Origin: Clostridia bacterium
GTDB lineage: Bacteria > Bacillota > Clostridia > Christensenellales > Aristaeellaceae
DNA length: 49,472 nt
Assembly (NCBI GenBank): GCA_017936765.1
Contig: JAGBEX010000017.1
Location: forward strand, 1 to 49,472
Reading direction: 5' to 3'
The notes beneath the pieces are model-generated. The model made no database searches. It had not been told where the DNA came from and was given only the letters and a program-made list of their open reading frames with translations. Below are positions 15,102 to 24,062 of the stretch, one piece after another. The position numbers and the translations under genes were made by a program. The first letter of the stretch is position 1. Every line of letters begins with the position of its first letter.

Positions 15102-15971
15102 ATGAAACGCATTTTTGCACTGCTGTGCGCGCTGCTGCTTCTGCCCACCTTTGCCCTGGCCGAAGGCACCCTCCCCCTGGGCGGCCCTGCCCCCTATGGC
15201 CCCGTGGCCGATGCCTATGGCGAGGACGGCCTGACCTACGACGATGGCACCATGTCCATCCGCATCGAGTTTGGCGAGGCTTACGATACCAAGATCACCT
15301 ATGTGTATGTGAAGCTCACCGATCCCAGCCAGTTCCGCACGGCGCTGGCCGCACCCTATCCCTCCAAAAAGCTGCTCACCGTTCCCCAGATGGCAGAGGA
15401 AAATAACTCTGTGCTGGCCATCAACGGCGACTATTTCTCCTACCATTCCAACGGTGTCATCATGCGCAGCGGCAAAATGCTGCGCTACAATACCTCCAAG
15501 AAGTCCTATGGCCGTGATATGCTCATCATCAACGACAAGGGCGACTTTGATTTCATCATCCCCGTGACCCAGAAGAACTACGAGGCCTACACCGGCACCC
15601 CCAAGGAGATCTTCTCCTTCGGCCCGGCGCTGATCATCGACGGCGTGGTGCAGGAGTATGACTACCGCAAAAAGACCTCCTGCGGCTACCCCACTCCCGC
15701 CCAGCGCATGGCGCTGTGCCAGCTGGACACCCTGAGCTACCTCATCGTGTACACCGAGGGGCCTGAGCAGGAGGAACACGCTGGCCTGTCCATCCCTGAA
15801 TTCACCGAGCTTCTCTCCACCCTGAACGTGAAGCACGCCTACAACATGGACGGCGGGCATTCCTCCACCATCTACTTCAACGGCCAGCGCATCAATTCGC
15901 CCGAAACCAAGAACCGCAAGGTGAGCGACATTATCTACTTTGCCACCCTGCGCACCGATAATCCCCAGTAA
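15102..15971 (+). CDS. Exported phosphodiester glycosidase (NAGPA-domain) protein
   Basis: A 289-aa protein with a signal peptide (MKRIFALLCALLLLPTFALA). The NAGPA/DUF2233 domain fills the rest: VLAINGDYFSYHSNGVIMR, FSFGPALIIDGVV, PTPAQRMALCQLDTLSYLIV, and the NMDGGHSSTIYFNGQRIN signature. The family hydrolyses sugar-1-phosphodiester links, and this one would act outside the membrane. First gene of a four-gene operon; the second starts 17 bases after its stop. Confidence 0.85.
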   Translation: MKRIFALLCALLLLPTFALAEGTLPLGGPAPYGPVADAYGEDGLTYDDGTMSIRIEFGEAYDTKITYVYVKLTDPSQFRTALAAPYPSKKLLTVPQMAEENNSVLAINGDYFSYHSNGVIMRSGKMLRYNTSKKSYGRDMLIINDKGDFDFIIPVTQKNYEAYTGTPKEIFSFGPALIIDGVVQEYDYRKKTSCGYPTPAQRMALCQLDTLSYLIVYTEGPEQEEHAGLSIPEFTELLSTLNVKHAYNMDGGHSSTIYFNGQRINSPETKNRKVSDIIYFATLRTDNPQ

Positions 15972-15988
15972 CACCGGAGGCCATTTCT

Positions 15989-17875
15989 ATGAAGCGTATT
16001 CTTTGCCTGCTGCTGACTTTGCTGTTCCTGCCCGTTTCCGGCCTGGCTGCGCTGGAGGATCGCGTGGCCGCTCAGGAGCTGGACGTGATCCTCAAGGACA
16101 ACCGCACCGAGCTGGATCAGGCCGCCCTGCGGGACAACAGCGACACCACCGGCTATGACCCTCGCTCTGCCAAGAGCTTTATCTTCACCGCCGAGATCCC
16201 CCAGGAAACGCCCCTGTATCAGGTCTTTCTGCGGATGAACTCCCTGCCTGACTCTGCCGAATTGCAGGTGCCTGCCGCCAAGAACAAGTGGGAGACCGTG
16301 GCCAGCGCCACCACCCCCGGAGCGGAGTTCGTGCTGAGCAGCAAAACGCCTATTACCGGCAGCGTGCGGATCATCATCCGCTATGACAAGGCCGCCAACA
16401 TCGCCCTGAAGGAATGCCGCCTGTTTGGCCGGGGAACCATTCCCTCTACGCTGCACAAGTGGCGCTTTGTGTCCGAGCCGGAGGTGCTGCTCCTCACCGA
16501 TGCCCTCGCCGATGTGGACACCGCCGCCCTGCAAAGCTGGTGCGATACCGGCAGCACCGTGGCCATTTGCGCCCTCACCAAGCCCACAGGAGATATCCTG
16601 TCCCTCACCGATGCCCTGTGGGAGGCCGGGCTGCGCGCCACACCCCTGTATGGCAGCTACCGTGCCATGGAGGGCGATGCCGCCAAGAAGATCGCCACCT
16701 GGAAGGAAAAGCCCCTGGTGAAGACCCTCACCGGCTGGGTGCGGTACTATCAGCCCCTGCTGGCGGTCTCCGGCAGCGAGGTGGTGCAGAAGCTGCTCCC
16801 CACCGCCCTGGCCAATGCCTGCGATTACAATTACGAAACCGAGTCCGCTGCCAGCCACGGCCTGTGGATCGTGCCGGAAAGCTGCCACGTCACCGATGAC
16901 GTGCCTGCCCGCATCGCCGCTCTGGCGCCCCGCAGCTATGACGCACTCCGCGCCTTCTGTGCCGAGAGCTTCGCCTCCGCCCAGCATGGCGATACCGCCA
17001 CCATCCCCTATCCCACCGACCGCCTGGCGGATGGCTACCTGGCGCAGGGAGAGTTCCTCCACGAGGATCCCGATAATGGCCTGTGGGCCTACCTGTCCTC
17101 CACCGTGCAGGTGGAGATCGTCCGCTATCAGCAGGCCGATCCCCTGCGGGTGTGGTTCATCACCGATGTGAAGTTCAAGCCGGAAAGCGAGAAGTTCCAG
17201 CAGGTGCTGTACGCCAACGCCTCCTTCAAGGATCAGCAGATCTACCCGGAGACCCTGGCGCAGACCTCCAACATGGTGCTGGCCATCAACGGCGACTACT
17301 ATCCCTATCGACTGGATCGCAGCCAGCCCGCGGGCAACATCCTGCGCAACTACAAGGTGCTGTACAACCACAAGAGCAAGGGCGGCTTCCCCAACCTGGA
17401 CACCGTGGCCCTGCTGGACGACGGCAGCCTGGAGGTATACGCGGGCAGCGAGATCACCGCTGACGCCCTGGCAGCCCGGGGCAATGTGCATGACGCGCTG
17501 TCCTTTGGCCCCTATCTGGCACGGGACGGCAAGCTGCGCATCTACGACGGCTCCTCCTGGGATGCCAGGGAACCCCGCACCGCCATCGGCATGATCGAGC
17601 CGGGGCATTACCGCATCATCACCGTGGAAGGCCGTATGCCCAAGGGCGGCCACCAGGGCATGAACCTCAACGACCTGGCCAAATTGATGTACGCCCAGGG
17701 CGTCACCGAGGCCTTCAACCTGGATGGCGGCAGCACCTCGGTGCTGATCTTTATGGGTACCAAGCTGAACAAGACCGGCAAGGGCAACAGCGTGGGCAAG
17801 CCCCGCAACCAGCACGAGCTGTTTGGCGTGGGTACCTCGCCGCTGACCCACACGGATATGCTGAAATCAAAGTAA
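15989..17875 (+). CDS. Large exported NAGPA-domain protein with an extra N-terminal region
   Basis: A 628-aa protein with a signal peptide (MKRILCLLLTLLFLPVSGLA). Residues ~22-140 look like a beta-sandwich of discoidin type. Residues ~150-330 are alpha/beta with no family I recognise. The NAGPA domain lies at about 350-628, with AINGDYYPYR, LSFGPYLARDG, REPRTAIGMIEPGHY and FNLDGGSTSVLIFMG near residue 576. The central region may bind or process glycan. Tight spacing on both sides supports co-expression with the LRR protein and galactosidase. GGAGG precedes the ATG. Confidence 0.85.
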   Translation: MKRILCLLLTLLFLPVSGLAALEDRVAAQELDVILKDNRTELDQAALRDNSDTTGYDPRSAKSFIFTAEIPQETPLYQVFLRMNSLPDSAELQVPAAKNKWETVASATTPGAEFVLSSKTPITGSVRIIIRYDKAANIALKECRLFGRGTIPSTLHKWRFVSEPEVLLLTDALADVDTAALQSWCDTGSTVAICALTKPTGDILSLTDALWEAGLRATPLYGSYRAMEGDAAKKIATWKEKPLVKTLTGWVRYYQPLLAVSGSEVVQKLLPTALANACDYNYETESAASHGLWIVPESCHVTDDVPARIAALAPRSYDALRAFCAESFASAQHGDTATIPYPTDRLADGYLAQGEFLHEDPDNGLWAYLSSTVQVEIVRYQQADPLRVWFITDVKFKPESEKFQQVLYANASFKDQQIYPETLAQTSNMVLAINGDYYPYRLDRSQPAGNILRNYKVLYNHKSKGGFPNLDTVALLDDGSLEVYAGSEITADALAARGNVHDALSFGPYLARDGKLRIYDGSSWDAREPRTAIGMIEPGHYRIITVEGRMPKGGHQGMNLNDLAKLMYAQGVTEAFNLDGGSTSVLIFMGTKLNKTGKGNSVGKPRNQHELFGVGTSPLTHTDMLKSK

Positions 17876-17891
17876 AGGTGGATGAACGTCC

Positions 17892-18929
17892 ATGCGCAAG
17901 CTGCTGCTTCTGCTGAGTGTACTGCTCCTGTTTGCCCTGCCCGCCCTGGCTGAGGGCATCCCCGGCATGGTGGACATGACCCACCTCACCGAGCTGAAGG
18001 ACAAGGAAGTACCCGCCCTGGTGGAGAAGCTGAACGCCACCAAGCTGGTGCAGGCCTGCGATCTGCGGGGTGTGAAGCTCTCCCGGGAGGCGCAATTGAA
18101 GCTATTGGACGGCTGCCCCCATGTGGATTTCTACTGGGAGGTGGACGTGAACAAGTCCGCCGTGGACAACCATGTGACCCACCTGAACCTGGACCAGCTG
18201 CCCAACAAGGTAGGCTACAAGAAGTTCAAGGATATGCTGCGGTGCTTCTCCAACCTGGAGGAGATCACCATGTTCAGCTACCGCTACTCCCTCAAGGAAA
18301 TGGAGTCCATCTTTGCCGAATTCCCCCAGATCGAGTTCCATTGGACCATCCGGCTGGACAGCTACCTCATTCCCAATGATGCCACGGCCTTTTCCACCAA
18401 CAAGGGCCGCCGGGAACCCCGCTACACCCCCCAGCAGCTGCGGGCGCTGAGCTATTGCAAGAACCTGGTGGCGCTGGATGTGGGCCACAACAATGTGTCC
18501 GACCTCTCCTTCCTGACCCAATGGCCGGGGCTGCGCATTTTCATCTGCGTGGACTCCCGCACCCCCGTGAAGGACATCTCCCCCCTGAAGGATATGCACG
18601 ACCTGGAATACGTGGAGCTGTTCATGCAGAACATCACCGATATCTCCGCCCTGGAGGGCAAGACCAAGCTCCTTGACCTGAACCTGTGCTACAACGACAT
18701 CACCGACCTCACGCCCCTGCACTCCTGCGTGAACCTGCAGCGGCTGTGGATCTCCAACAACCGCCACCTGCCCCAGGAGCAGATCGACGCCTTGCAGGCC
18801 GCCCTGCCCAACCTGGTGATCGAGACCAAAACGAAGAAGTCCACCGAGGCCGGCTGGCGGGAACATCCCCGCTACTTCACCATGCGCGAAAGCTTTGAAT
18901 CTCACTACTATGTTCCTTTTGCTGAATAA
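17892..18929 (+). CDS. Exported leucine-rich repeat protein
   Basis: A 345-aa protein with a signal peptide (MRKLLLLLSVLLLFALPALA). The second half has internalin-like 22-residue repeats, for example NLVALDVGHNNVSDLSFL, DLEYVELFMQNITDISAL and KLLDLNLCYNDITDLTPL. The first half (residues ~35-180) has more irregular repeats. There is no LPxTG motif or C-terminal anchor. LRR arrays usually bind proteins or glycans; here it could present or regulate the neighbouring glycosidases. It starts after GGTGGATG in the same operon. Confidence 0.8.
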   Translation: MRKLLLLLSVLLLFALPALAEGIPGMVDMTHLTELKDKEVPALVEKLNATKLVQACDLRGVKLSREAQLKLLDGCPHVDFYWEVDVNKSAVDNHVTHLNLDQLPNKVGYKKFKDMLRCFSNLEEITMFSYRYSLKEMESIFAEFPQIEFHWTIRLDSYLIPNDATAFSTNKGRREPRYTPQQLRALSYCKNLVALDVGHNNVSDLSFLTQWPGLRIFICVDSRTPVKDISPLKDMHDLEYVELFMQNITDISALEGKTKLLDLNLCYNDITDLTPLHSCVNLQRLWISNNRHLPQEQIDALQAALPNLVIETKTKKSTEAGWREHPRYFTMRESFESHYYVPFAE

Positions 18930-18944
18930 TGGAGGTGCATTGCT

Positions 18945-21944
18945 ATGACGTTTGAGACTTCCTGGCTCTCCGATCCCACCATTTTCGCTGTGAACCGCCT
19001 GCCTGCCGTGTCCGATCACCAGATCTACCGCACCGTATCCGAGGCCGATGCGGATATGTCCTCCCTGGTGCGCAGCCTGGACGGCACCTGGAAGGCGCAT
19101 TTCGCCCTCTGCCCTGCCGATGCACCGGAGGCTCTGCTGACCTGTGCTGATGGCGATGAGCAGCTGCGGGACATCACCGTTCCCGGCGAGTTCCAGCTGC
19201 AAAACCCGGCGTGGGACGCACCCCAATACGTCAATGTGCAATATCCCTGGGATGGCCGGGAAGCCCTTGTGCCGCCCCAGGTTTCCGAAACCTACAACCC
19301 CACGGTGACGGCCATCCGCACCTTTGAGCTTTCCGCTGCCGACCTGAACTGCGGCCGCATGGTGCTGACCTTCGGCGCGGTGGAAGCCGCCCTGGCGCTG
19401 TATGTCAACGGCCAGTTCGTGGGCTACAGCGAGGACAGCTTCACCCCCCATCACTTCGACGTGACGCCCTTCGTGCATCAGGGCTGCAACCGCCTGGCCG
19501 CCCGCATCTTCAAGCGCTGCTCCAGCACCTGGATGGAGGATCAGGACTTTTGGCGCTACAGCGGCATTCACCGCAGCGTGACCCTGACCTTTGAACCCAA
19601 GACCCACCTGGCGGATATCTTTGTCCGCACGCCCCTGACGGAAAACTACACCCGCGCCCACCTGGAGGCCGATATTACCCTCCACCGTGCCCAGGGCAAG
19701 GTGACCGCCGTGCTGCAATCCGCCGACCACGAGGTGCTGATGGTGGAATCCCAGCCCGCTGCGGAAACGTTGCGCATCCGCCGCGAGGTCCCCGGCGTGA
19801 AGCTCTGGTCTGCCGAGGAACCCAACCTCTACGCCCTCACCATCACCCTCACCGATGATAACGACGAGGTGGTGGAAGTCTCCCGCCTGCAGGTGGGCTT
19901 CCGCCAGTTTGAGATGATCGACAAGATCATGTGCCTCAACGGCAAGCGCATCGTGTTCCGGGGCGTGAACCGCCACGAGTTCGACTGCGACCTGGGCCGC
20001 GTGGTGACCCATGATATGCTGATGAAGGACATCCGCAATATCAAGGCCATGAACATCAACGCCATCCGCACCAGCCACTACCCCAATACCTCCGAGTTCT
20101 ACCGCCTGTGCGACCGCTACGGCCTCTATGTCATCGACGAGAACAACATGGAGACCCACGGCCTGTGGGCGTATCACCAGAAATATGTGCTGCCCGGCGA
20201 CAAGCCCCAGTGGCTGCCCATGACCCTTGACCGTGGCCGCTCCATGCTGGAACGTGACAAGAACCACGCCTGCATCCTTCTGTGGAGCTGCGGCAACGAG
20301 AGCTGGGGCGGCAAGAACCTCTACGAGCTGAGCCAGTTCTTCCGCCAGCGTGACCCCAGCCGCCTGGTGCATTATGAGGGCGTGACCTGGGATGGCCGCT
20401 ACCCCGACACCACCGATGTACACAGCCAGATGTACCTGAAGGCGGCGGACATCGAAAACTACCTGAACAGCGACCCCGACAAGCCCTTCATCAACTGCGA
20501 ATACATCCACGCCATGGGCAACTCCCTGGGCGGCATGAAGCACTACACCGACCTGGAGGACAAGTATCCCATGTACCAGGGCGGCTTCATCTGGGACTAT
20601 GTGGATCAGTTTCTGCGCACCACCGCACCCAACGGCCACACCCGCATGACCATCGGCGGCGACTGGGGCGACCGCCCCTGCGACTGGGAGTTCATCGGCA
20701 ACGGCATCGTGATGGCCGACCGCAGCCTCTCCCCCAAGGCCCAGGACGTGCGCTACCTGTATCAGGACGTGCGCCTCACCCCCGATGCCACCGGCGTCAC
20801 CGTGGAGAGCCGCCGCCTGTTCGCCGCCCTCACCGGCCTGACGCTGAAGTGGAGCATCGCCTGCGATGGCAAGCAGCTTCGCGAAGGCGGCCTGCTGCTG
20901 CCCCATGTGGCTCCCGGCGAGCGCATCCACATCGACCTGCCCTATGGCGAGGTGCCGGAAGCCGGCCTCTTGGTAGCCACCTGCCAGCTGCTGCACAGGA
21001 ACCACCCCGTGCTGGAGGATGGCACCATCATGGCCGTGGGCCAGACCATCCTGCGCCAGGCCGCCCCCAAGGCAGAAGCACCCGCCTGCGCTCCCGCGCC
21101 CATCCTTGGCGATGTGAACGTGGGTATGCACACCGATGCGCTCTCCGTGCTGTTCCAGAAGGGTAAGTTTGGCATGATCTCCTTCAAGGACAGGCTGGGC
21201 CGCGAAAGCCTGCTGCGGGCGCCGCTGCTGTCCCTGTTCCGCGCCCCCACCGACAACGACCGGGGCAATGGCGACGACGTGCGCCAGGGCATCTGGCACG
21301 CCGTGAGCCGCCACGCCTTTGTGACCAACGATGAGCCGGTGTACGAGAATGGCTGCCTCACCCTGACCTACCACTACGCCGCGCCTCTGCTCCCCGGTAC
21401 GGACATCACCGTGACCTACGCCATCCGTACCCCGGACGAGGTGGAAGTTACCCTGAACTGGCCGGGCGTAGACAACCAGCCCGATCTGCCCGCCCTGGGC
21501 CTCAGCTTCCAGCTGGATCCCCGGCTGAACCAGGTGAGCTACTACGGCTATGGCCCCGAGGAGAACTATGTTGACCGCCGCGAAGGCGCGCTGCTGGGCA
21601 ACTACACCTATGCCGCAGACGACGGCTGGACGCGCTATGGCAATCCCCAGGAGAGCGGCAACCGCATGGGCGTGCGCCGCATGGCCATCACCGATCAGGC
21701 GGGCCACGGCGTGGAGGTTTCCGGCGACGGACTGGAGATCAGCGTGCAGCCCTACCTGCCCGAGGAAGTCATGGCCGCCGCCCACCCCGAGGAGCTGCAA
21801 GGCTCCTGCCGCACGGTGCTGGACGTGGCGCTGTTCCGCAAGGGCGTCGGCGGCGACGACAGCTGGGGCGCTCCGGTGCTTCCCCAGTACACCTATCCCT
21901 CCAACAAGCCTTATACGCTCACCTTTACCATGAAGGCGCTGTAA
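18945..21944 (+). CDS. lacZ: Beta-galactosidase, LacZ-type (GH2)
   Basis: A 999-aa glycoside hydrolase family 2 enzyme with the full LacZ layout: sugar-binding domain, two immunoglobulin-like domains around the TIM barrel, and a C-terminal Bgal small-chain domain. In the barrel are GVNRHEFDCDLGRV and AIRTSHYPN. The acid/base is Glu452 in LLWSCGNESWGG and the nucleophile Glu519 in INCEYIHAMGNS. The C-terminal GYGPEENYVDR is typical. There is no signal peptide, so it acts in the cytoplasm, unlike the three exported proteins upstream. GGAGGTG precedes the ATG; a terminator follows. Beta-galactosides are the likely substrates. Confidence 0.93.
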   Translation: MTFETSWLSDPTIFAVNRLPAVSDHQIYRTVSEADADMSSLVRSLDGTWKAHFALCPADAPEALLTCADGDEQLRDITVPGEFQLQNPAWDAPQYVNVQYPWDGREALVPPQVSETYNPTVTAIRTFELSAADLNCGRMVLTFGAVEAALALYVNGQFVGYSEDSFTPHHFDVTPFVHQGCNRLAARIFKRCSSTWMEDQDFWRYSGIHRSVTLTFEPKTHLADIFVRTPLTENYTRAHLEADITLHRAQGKVTAVLQSADHEVLMVESQPAAETLRIRREVPGVKLWSAEEPNLYALTITLTDDNDEVVEVSRLQVGFRQFEMIDKIMCLNGKRIVFRGVNRHEFDCDLGRVVTHDMLMKDIRNIKAMNINAIRTSHYPNTSEFYRLCDRYGLYVIDENNMETHGLWAYHQKYVLPGDKPQWLPMTLDRGRSMLERDKNHACILLWSCGNESWGGKNLYELSQFFRQRDPSRLVHYEGVTWDGRYPDTTDVHSQMYLKAADIENYLNSDPDKPFINCEYIHAMGNSLGGMKHYTDLEDKYPMYQGGFIWDYVDQFLRTTAPNGHTRMTIGGDWGDRPCDWEFIGNGIVMADRSLSPKAQDVRYLYQDVRLTPDATGVTVESRRLFAALTGLTLKWSIACDGKQLREGGLLLPHVAPGERIHIDLPYGEVPEAGLLVATCQLLHRNHPVLEDGTIMAVGQTILRQAAPKAEAPACAPAPILGDVNVGMHTDALSVLFQKGKFGMISFKDRLGRESLLRAPLLSLFRAPTDNDRGNGDDVRQGIWHAVSRHAFVTNDEPVYENGCLTLTYHYAAPLLPGTDITVTYAIRTPDEVEVTLNWPGVDNQPDLPALGLSFQLDPRLNQVSYYGYGPEENYVDRREGALLGNYTYAADDGWTRYGNPQESGNRMGVRRMAITDQAGHGVEVSGDGLEISVQPYLPEEVMAAAHPEELQGSCRTVLDVALFRKGVGGDDSWGAPVLPQYTYPSNKPYTLTFTMKAL

Positions 21945-21963
21945 GGCTGCACCACCAAGAATC

Positions 21964-22000
21964 ACAGCAAGCCATGCCGGAGGGTGTGGCTTGCTGTTTG
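21964..22000 (+). terminator. Operon terminator
   Basis: ACAGCAAGCCA (21964-21974) and TGGCTTGCTGT (21987-21997) form an 11-bp stem with a modest T-rich tail, 20 bases after lacZ. Confidence 0.75.
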
Positions 22001-22054
22001 TATTTGGCTGTGATAGAATGAGGTTGGGACACTTGAACTTGACGAGGTGAGCAT

Positions 22055-22774
22055 ATGGCAATGTGGAATCCATGGAGAGGTTGCAAAAAGTGTAGCGACG
22101 GCTGCCTCTATTGTTATATCCACAAAGGCGACGCAAAGCGTGGCGTTGATACAAGTGTCATTGAAAAAACAAAGGACTTTGCAAAGCCCATAGAACGCAT
22201 GAAAAACGGCAATTACAAAATGAAATCCGGCATTGTATACACCTGCTTTTCCACCGATTTTCTGATAGAGGAAGCAGATGCATGGCGTCCAGAATGCTGG
22301 AGGATGATAAAGGAGCGCGAGGATTGTACCTTTCTCTTTCTCACCAAGCGCATTGACAGATTTATGGACTGCATCCCTGATGATTGGGGTGACGGTTACG
22401 AAAACGTAGTCGTTTGCTGTACGATTGAGAATCAAAAGAATGCAGATTATAAGCTCGAAGTTTTTGAAAAGCTTCCGATCAAACATAAGTGTATAACAGC
22501 TCAGCCGCTTATCGAAACCATTGACATAGAACGATATCTTGACGGTATTGAGCTTGTGGTTGTAGGCGGTGAATCGGATACGAATGCAAGACCGCTGGAC
22601 TACGATTGGGTACTCAATATCAGAGAGCAGTGCATCAGGAAAAACGTGTCTTTCGAATTCAGACAATGTGGAACGCATTTTATCAAGAACGGCAAGGAAT
22701 ATAAATTGCAGACAAAGGATCTGTGCGCCCAGGCGAGAAAAGCTGCTATAGATTTCAACGCAACTGTTGAGTAA
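22055..22774 (+). CDS. DUF5131 (phage Gp37/Gp68-like) protein
   Basis: A 239-aa protein. The N-terminal WNPWRGCKKCSDGCLYCYIH places Cys10, Cys13, Cys17 and Cys20 in a C-x2-C-x3-C-x2-CY cluster typical of DUF5131 and suggestive of an iron-sulphur or radical-SAM-like centre. TFLFLTKRIDRF, CCTIENQKNADYKL and VVVGGESDTNARPL are further family motifs. The role is unknown; phages and mobile elements often carry it. The gene is clearly more AT-rich than its neighbours on both sides, which indicates recent transfer. It has its own site (GACGAGGTGAG) and terminator. Confidence 0.8.
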   Translation: MAMWNPWRGCKKCSDGCLYCYIHKGDAKRGVDTSVIEKTKDFAKPIERMKNGNYKMKSGIVYTCFSTDFLIEEADAWRPECWRMIKEREDCTFLFLTKRIDRFMDCIPDDWGDGYENVVVCCTIENQKNADYKLEVFEKLPIKHKCITAQPLIETIDIERYLDGIELVVVGGESDTNARPLDYDWVLNIREQCIRKNVSFEFRQCGTHFIKNGKEYKLQTKDLCAQARKAAIDFNATVE

Positions 22775-22785
22775 AATCCCATTCC

Positions 22786-22822
22786 CCGAGCATCCACCCT
22801 CCCCGGATGCTCGGTTTTCTTT
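22786..22822 (+). terminator. Terminator of the DUF5131 gene
   Basis: CCGAGCATCC (22786-22795) and GGATGCTCGG (22805-22814) with a TTTTCTTT tail. Confidence 0.85.
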
Positions 22823-22856
22823 GCCCGCCGTTAACCATTTCTCATGGCATTTTCAC

Positions 22857-22885
22857 TTGCCCGACTTTCTATCATATGATATACT
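22857..22885 (+). promoter_or_regulatory. Sigma-A promoter
   Basis: TTGCCC (22857-22862), 17 bases, TATACT (22880-22885), just before the flippase-like gene. Confidence 0.6.
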
Positions 22886-22917
22886 ATTACTGTTATTGGA
22901 ATTCGTAAGGAGGATCT

Positions 22918-23952
22918 ATGAAGCCTCGCACCAAAAAAATTCTGAATTTTGCGTTCATCTTTGGCACGCTGGCCGTGGTACTGCTCCTTGGCTTCAATGG
23001 GCAGGAAATGTCCGGCGCCATTGAAGCGCTGAAAAGCATTGCGCCCCGCTGGATCGTCCTGTGCGTGCTGGCCTGGTGCGGCTATCTGCTGTTCGACGCA
23101 CTGAGCGTTCACTACTTCCTCAGGTGCCAGGGACACCGCATCCCCCTGGCGTCCTCGCTGTTCGTGGCCATCCAGGGTATGTATTATTCCAACATCACCC
23201 CCGGTGCCACCGGCGGCCAGCCCATGCAGGTCTATTATCTCAAAAAGCGCAATGTTCCCATCGGCATCGGCACCTCGGCACTCACGGTGAAGCTCTTCGC
23301 CTTCCAGTTCATGCTGGCGGTGCTGGGCACGGTGCTGTGGATCGCCTACAAGGACTATATCGCCCTGCAGCTGGGCGGCAATATGTGGATCCTGATCATC
23401 GGCTATGTGTACAATGTGATCGTTGTTGCCTTCACGGTGCTGATGGCCACCAGCAAGCGCCTGGTTCGCTTCTTCGTGATGCTGTTCATCAAGGCCGGCG
23501 CCAAGCTGCGGCTCATCAAGGATCCCGCCGCCACCCAGGCCCGGTGGGAGGACGTGATCGACACCTTCCACAGCAGCGTGATGATGATCACCCGCCGCCC
23601 CATCGACCTGGTGGTGCAGCTGCTCATCGCCATGGCGCAGATCCTTGCCCTCATGGCGGTGACCTTCTTCATCTACCACGCCTTCAAGCTCACCGGCACC
23701 AGCTATGGGCAGATCACCACCCTGGGCATCATGCTCTACACCTCCGCGGCCTACACGCCCCTGCCCGGTGCCTCCGGCGCCCAGGAAGGCGTCTTTGCCC
23801 TGTATTACTCCCAGGTCTTCCCCGATGGCATCCGCCTGATGGCGCTGCTCCTGTGGCGCTTCTTCACCTACTACATCACGCTGATCGTGGGCGCCATCGT
23901 CTCCGTGGCCAATGGCTTCCGCTCCGGCAAAAAGAAGCCCGCCGGGGATTGA
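22918..23952 (+). CDS. YbhN/UPF0104 membrane protein (LPG synthase membrane-domain-like)
   Basis: A 344-aa integral membrane protein with about eight helices. The conserved family segment FVAIQGMYYSNITPGATGGQPMQ, cut here as NITPGATGGQP, and the later YTPLPGASGAQEG are hallmarks of the lysylphosphatidylglycerol synthase/flippase membrane domain (MprF N-terminal type, also YbhN). No catalytic LPG-synthase domain follows, so it is probably a lipid transporter or flippase homologue. AAGGAGGA precedes the ATG. Its stop codon overlaps the -35 of the next promoter. Confidence 0.85.
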   Translation: MKPRTKKILNFAFIFGTLAVVLLLGFNGQEMSGAIEALKSIAPRWIVLCVLAWCGYLLFDALSVHYFLRCQGHRIPLASSLFVAIQGMYYSNITPGATGGQPMQVYYLKKRNVPIGIGTSALTVKLFAFQFMLAVLGTVLWIAYKDYIALQLGGNMWILIIGYVYNVIVVAFTVLMATSKRLVRFFVMLFIKAGAKLRLIKDPAATQARWEDVIDTFHSSVMMITRRPIDLVVQLLIAMAQILALMAVTFFIYHAFKLTGTSYGQITTLGIMLYTSAAYTPLPGASGAQEGVFALYYSQVFPDGIRLMALLLWRFFTYYITLIVGAIVSVANGFRSGKKKPAGD

Positions 23953-23977
23953 CAAAGCACCCCGCCCATGATATCAT
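23949..23977 (+). promoter_or_regulatory. Sigma-A promoter overlapping the upstream stop codon
   Basis: TTGACA (23949-23954), 17 bases, TATCAT (23972-23977). The -35 contains the TGA stop of the preceding gene. A transcript would start near 23984. Confidence 0.7.
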
Positions 23978-23991
23978 TTCACCAATCGTTT

Positions 23992-24042
23992 CCATGAAGG
24001 AAGCACAAGGACTGACGTCCTGCTTTCTTCATGGATTTTTTT
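23992..24042 (+). terminator. Leader hairpin with U-tract: possible attenuator
   Basis: CCATGAAGGAAGCA (23992-24005) pairs with TGCTTTCTTCATGG (24021-24034) with one G-U, and an inner GGAC/GTCC stem closes the loop. Seven T residues follow. Because the promoter lies upstream at 23949-23977, this terminator stands in the leader of the ECF gene and could attenuate it. It could equally just end the flippase transcript. I recognise no known riboswitch in it. Confidence 0.6.
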
Positions 24043-24062
24043 GATTTGGAAGGATGAACACA

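Noticed and set aside
15935..17851. Long minus-strand frame opposite the large NAGPA gene
   Set aside because: Antisense shadow with low-complexity Gly/His/Gln content and no start signal.
18102..22154. Very long minus-strand frame opposite the LRR and lacZ genes
   Set aside because: It is the antisense shadow of two well supported genes in GC-rich DNA and resembles no protein family.
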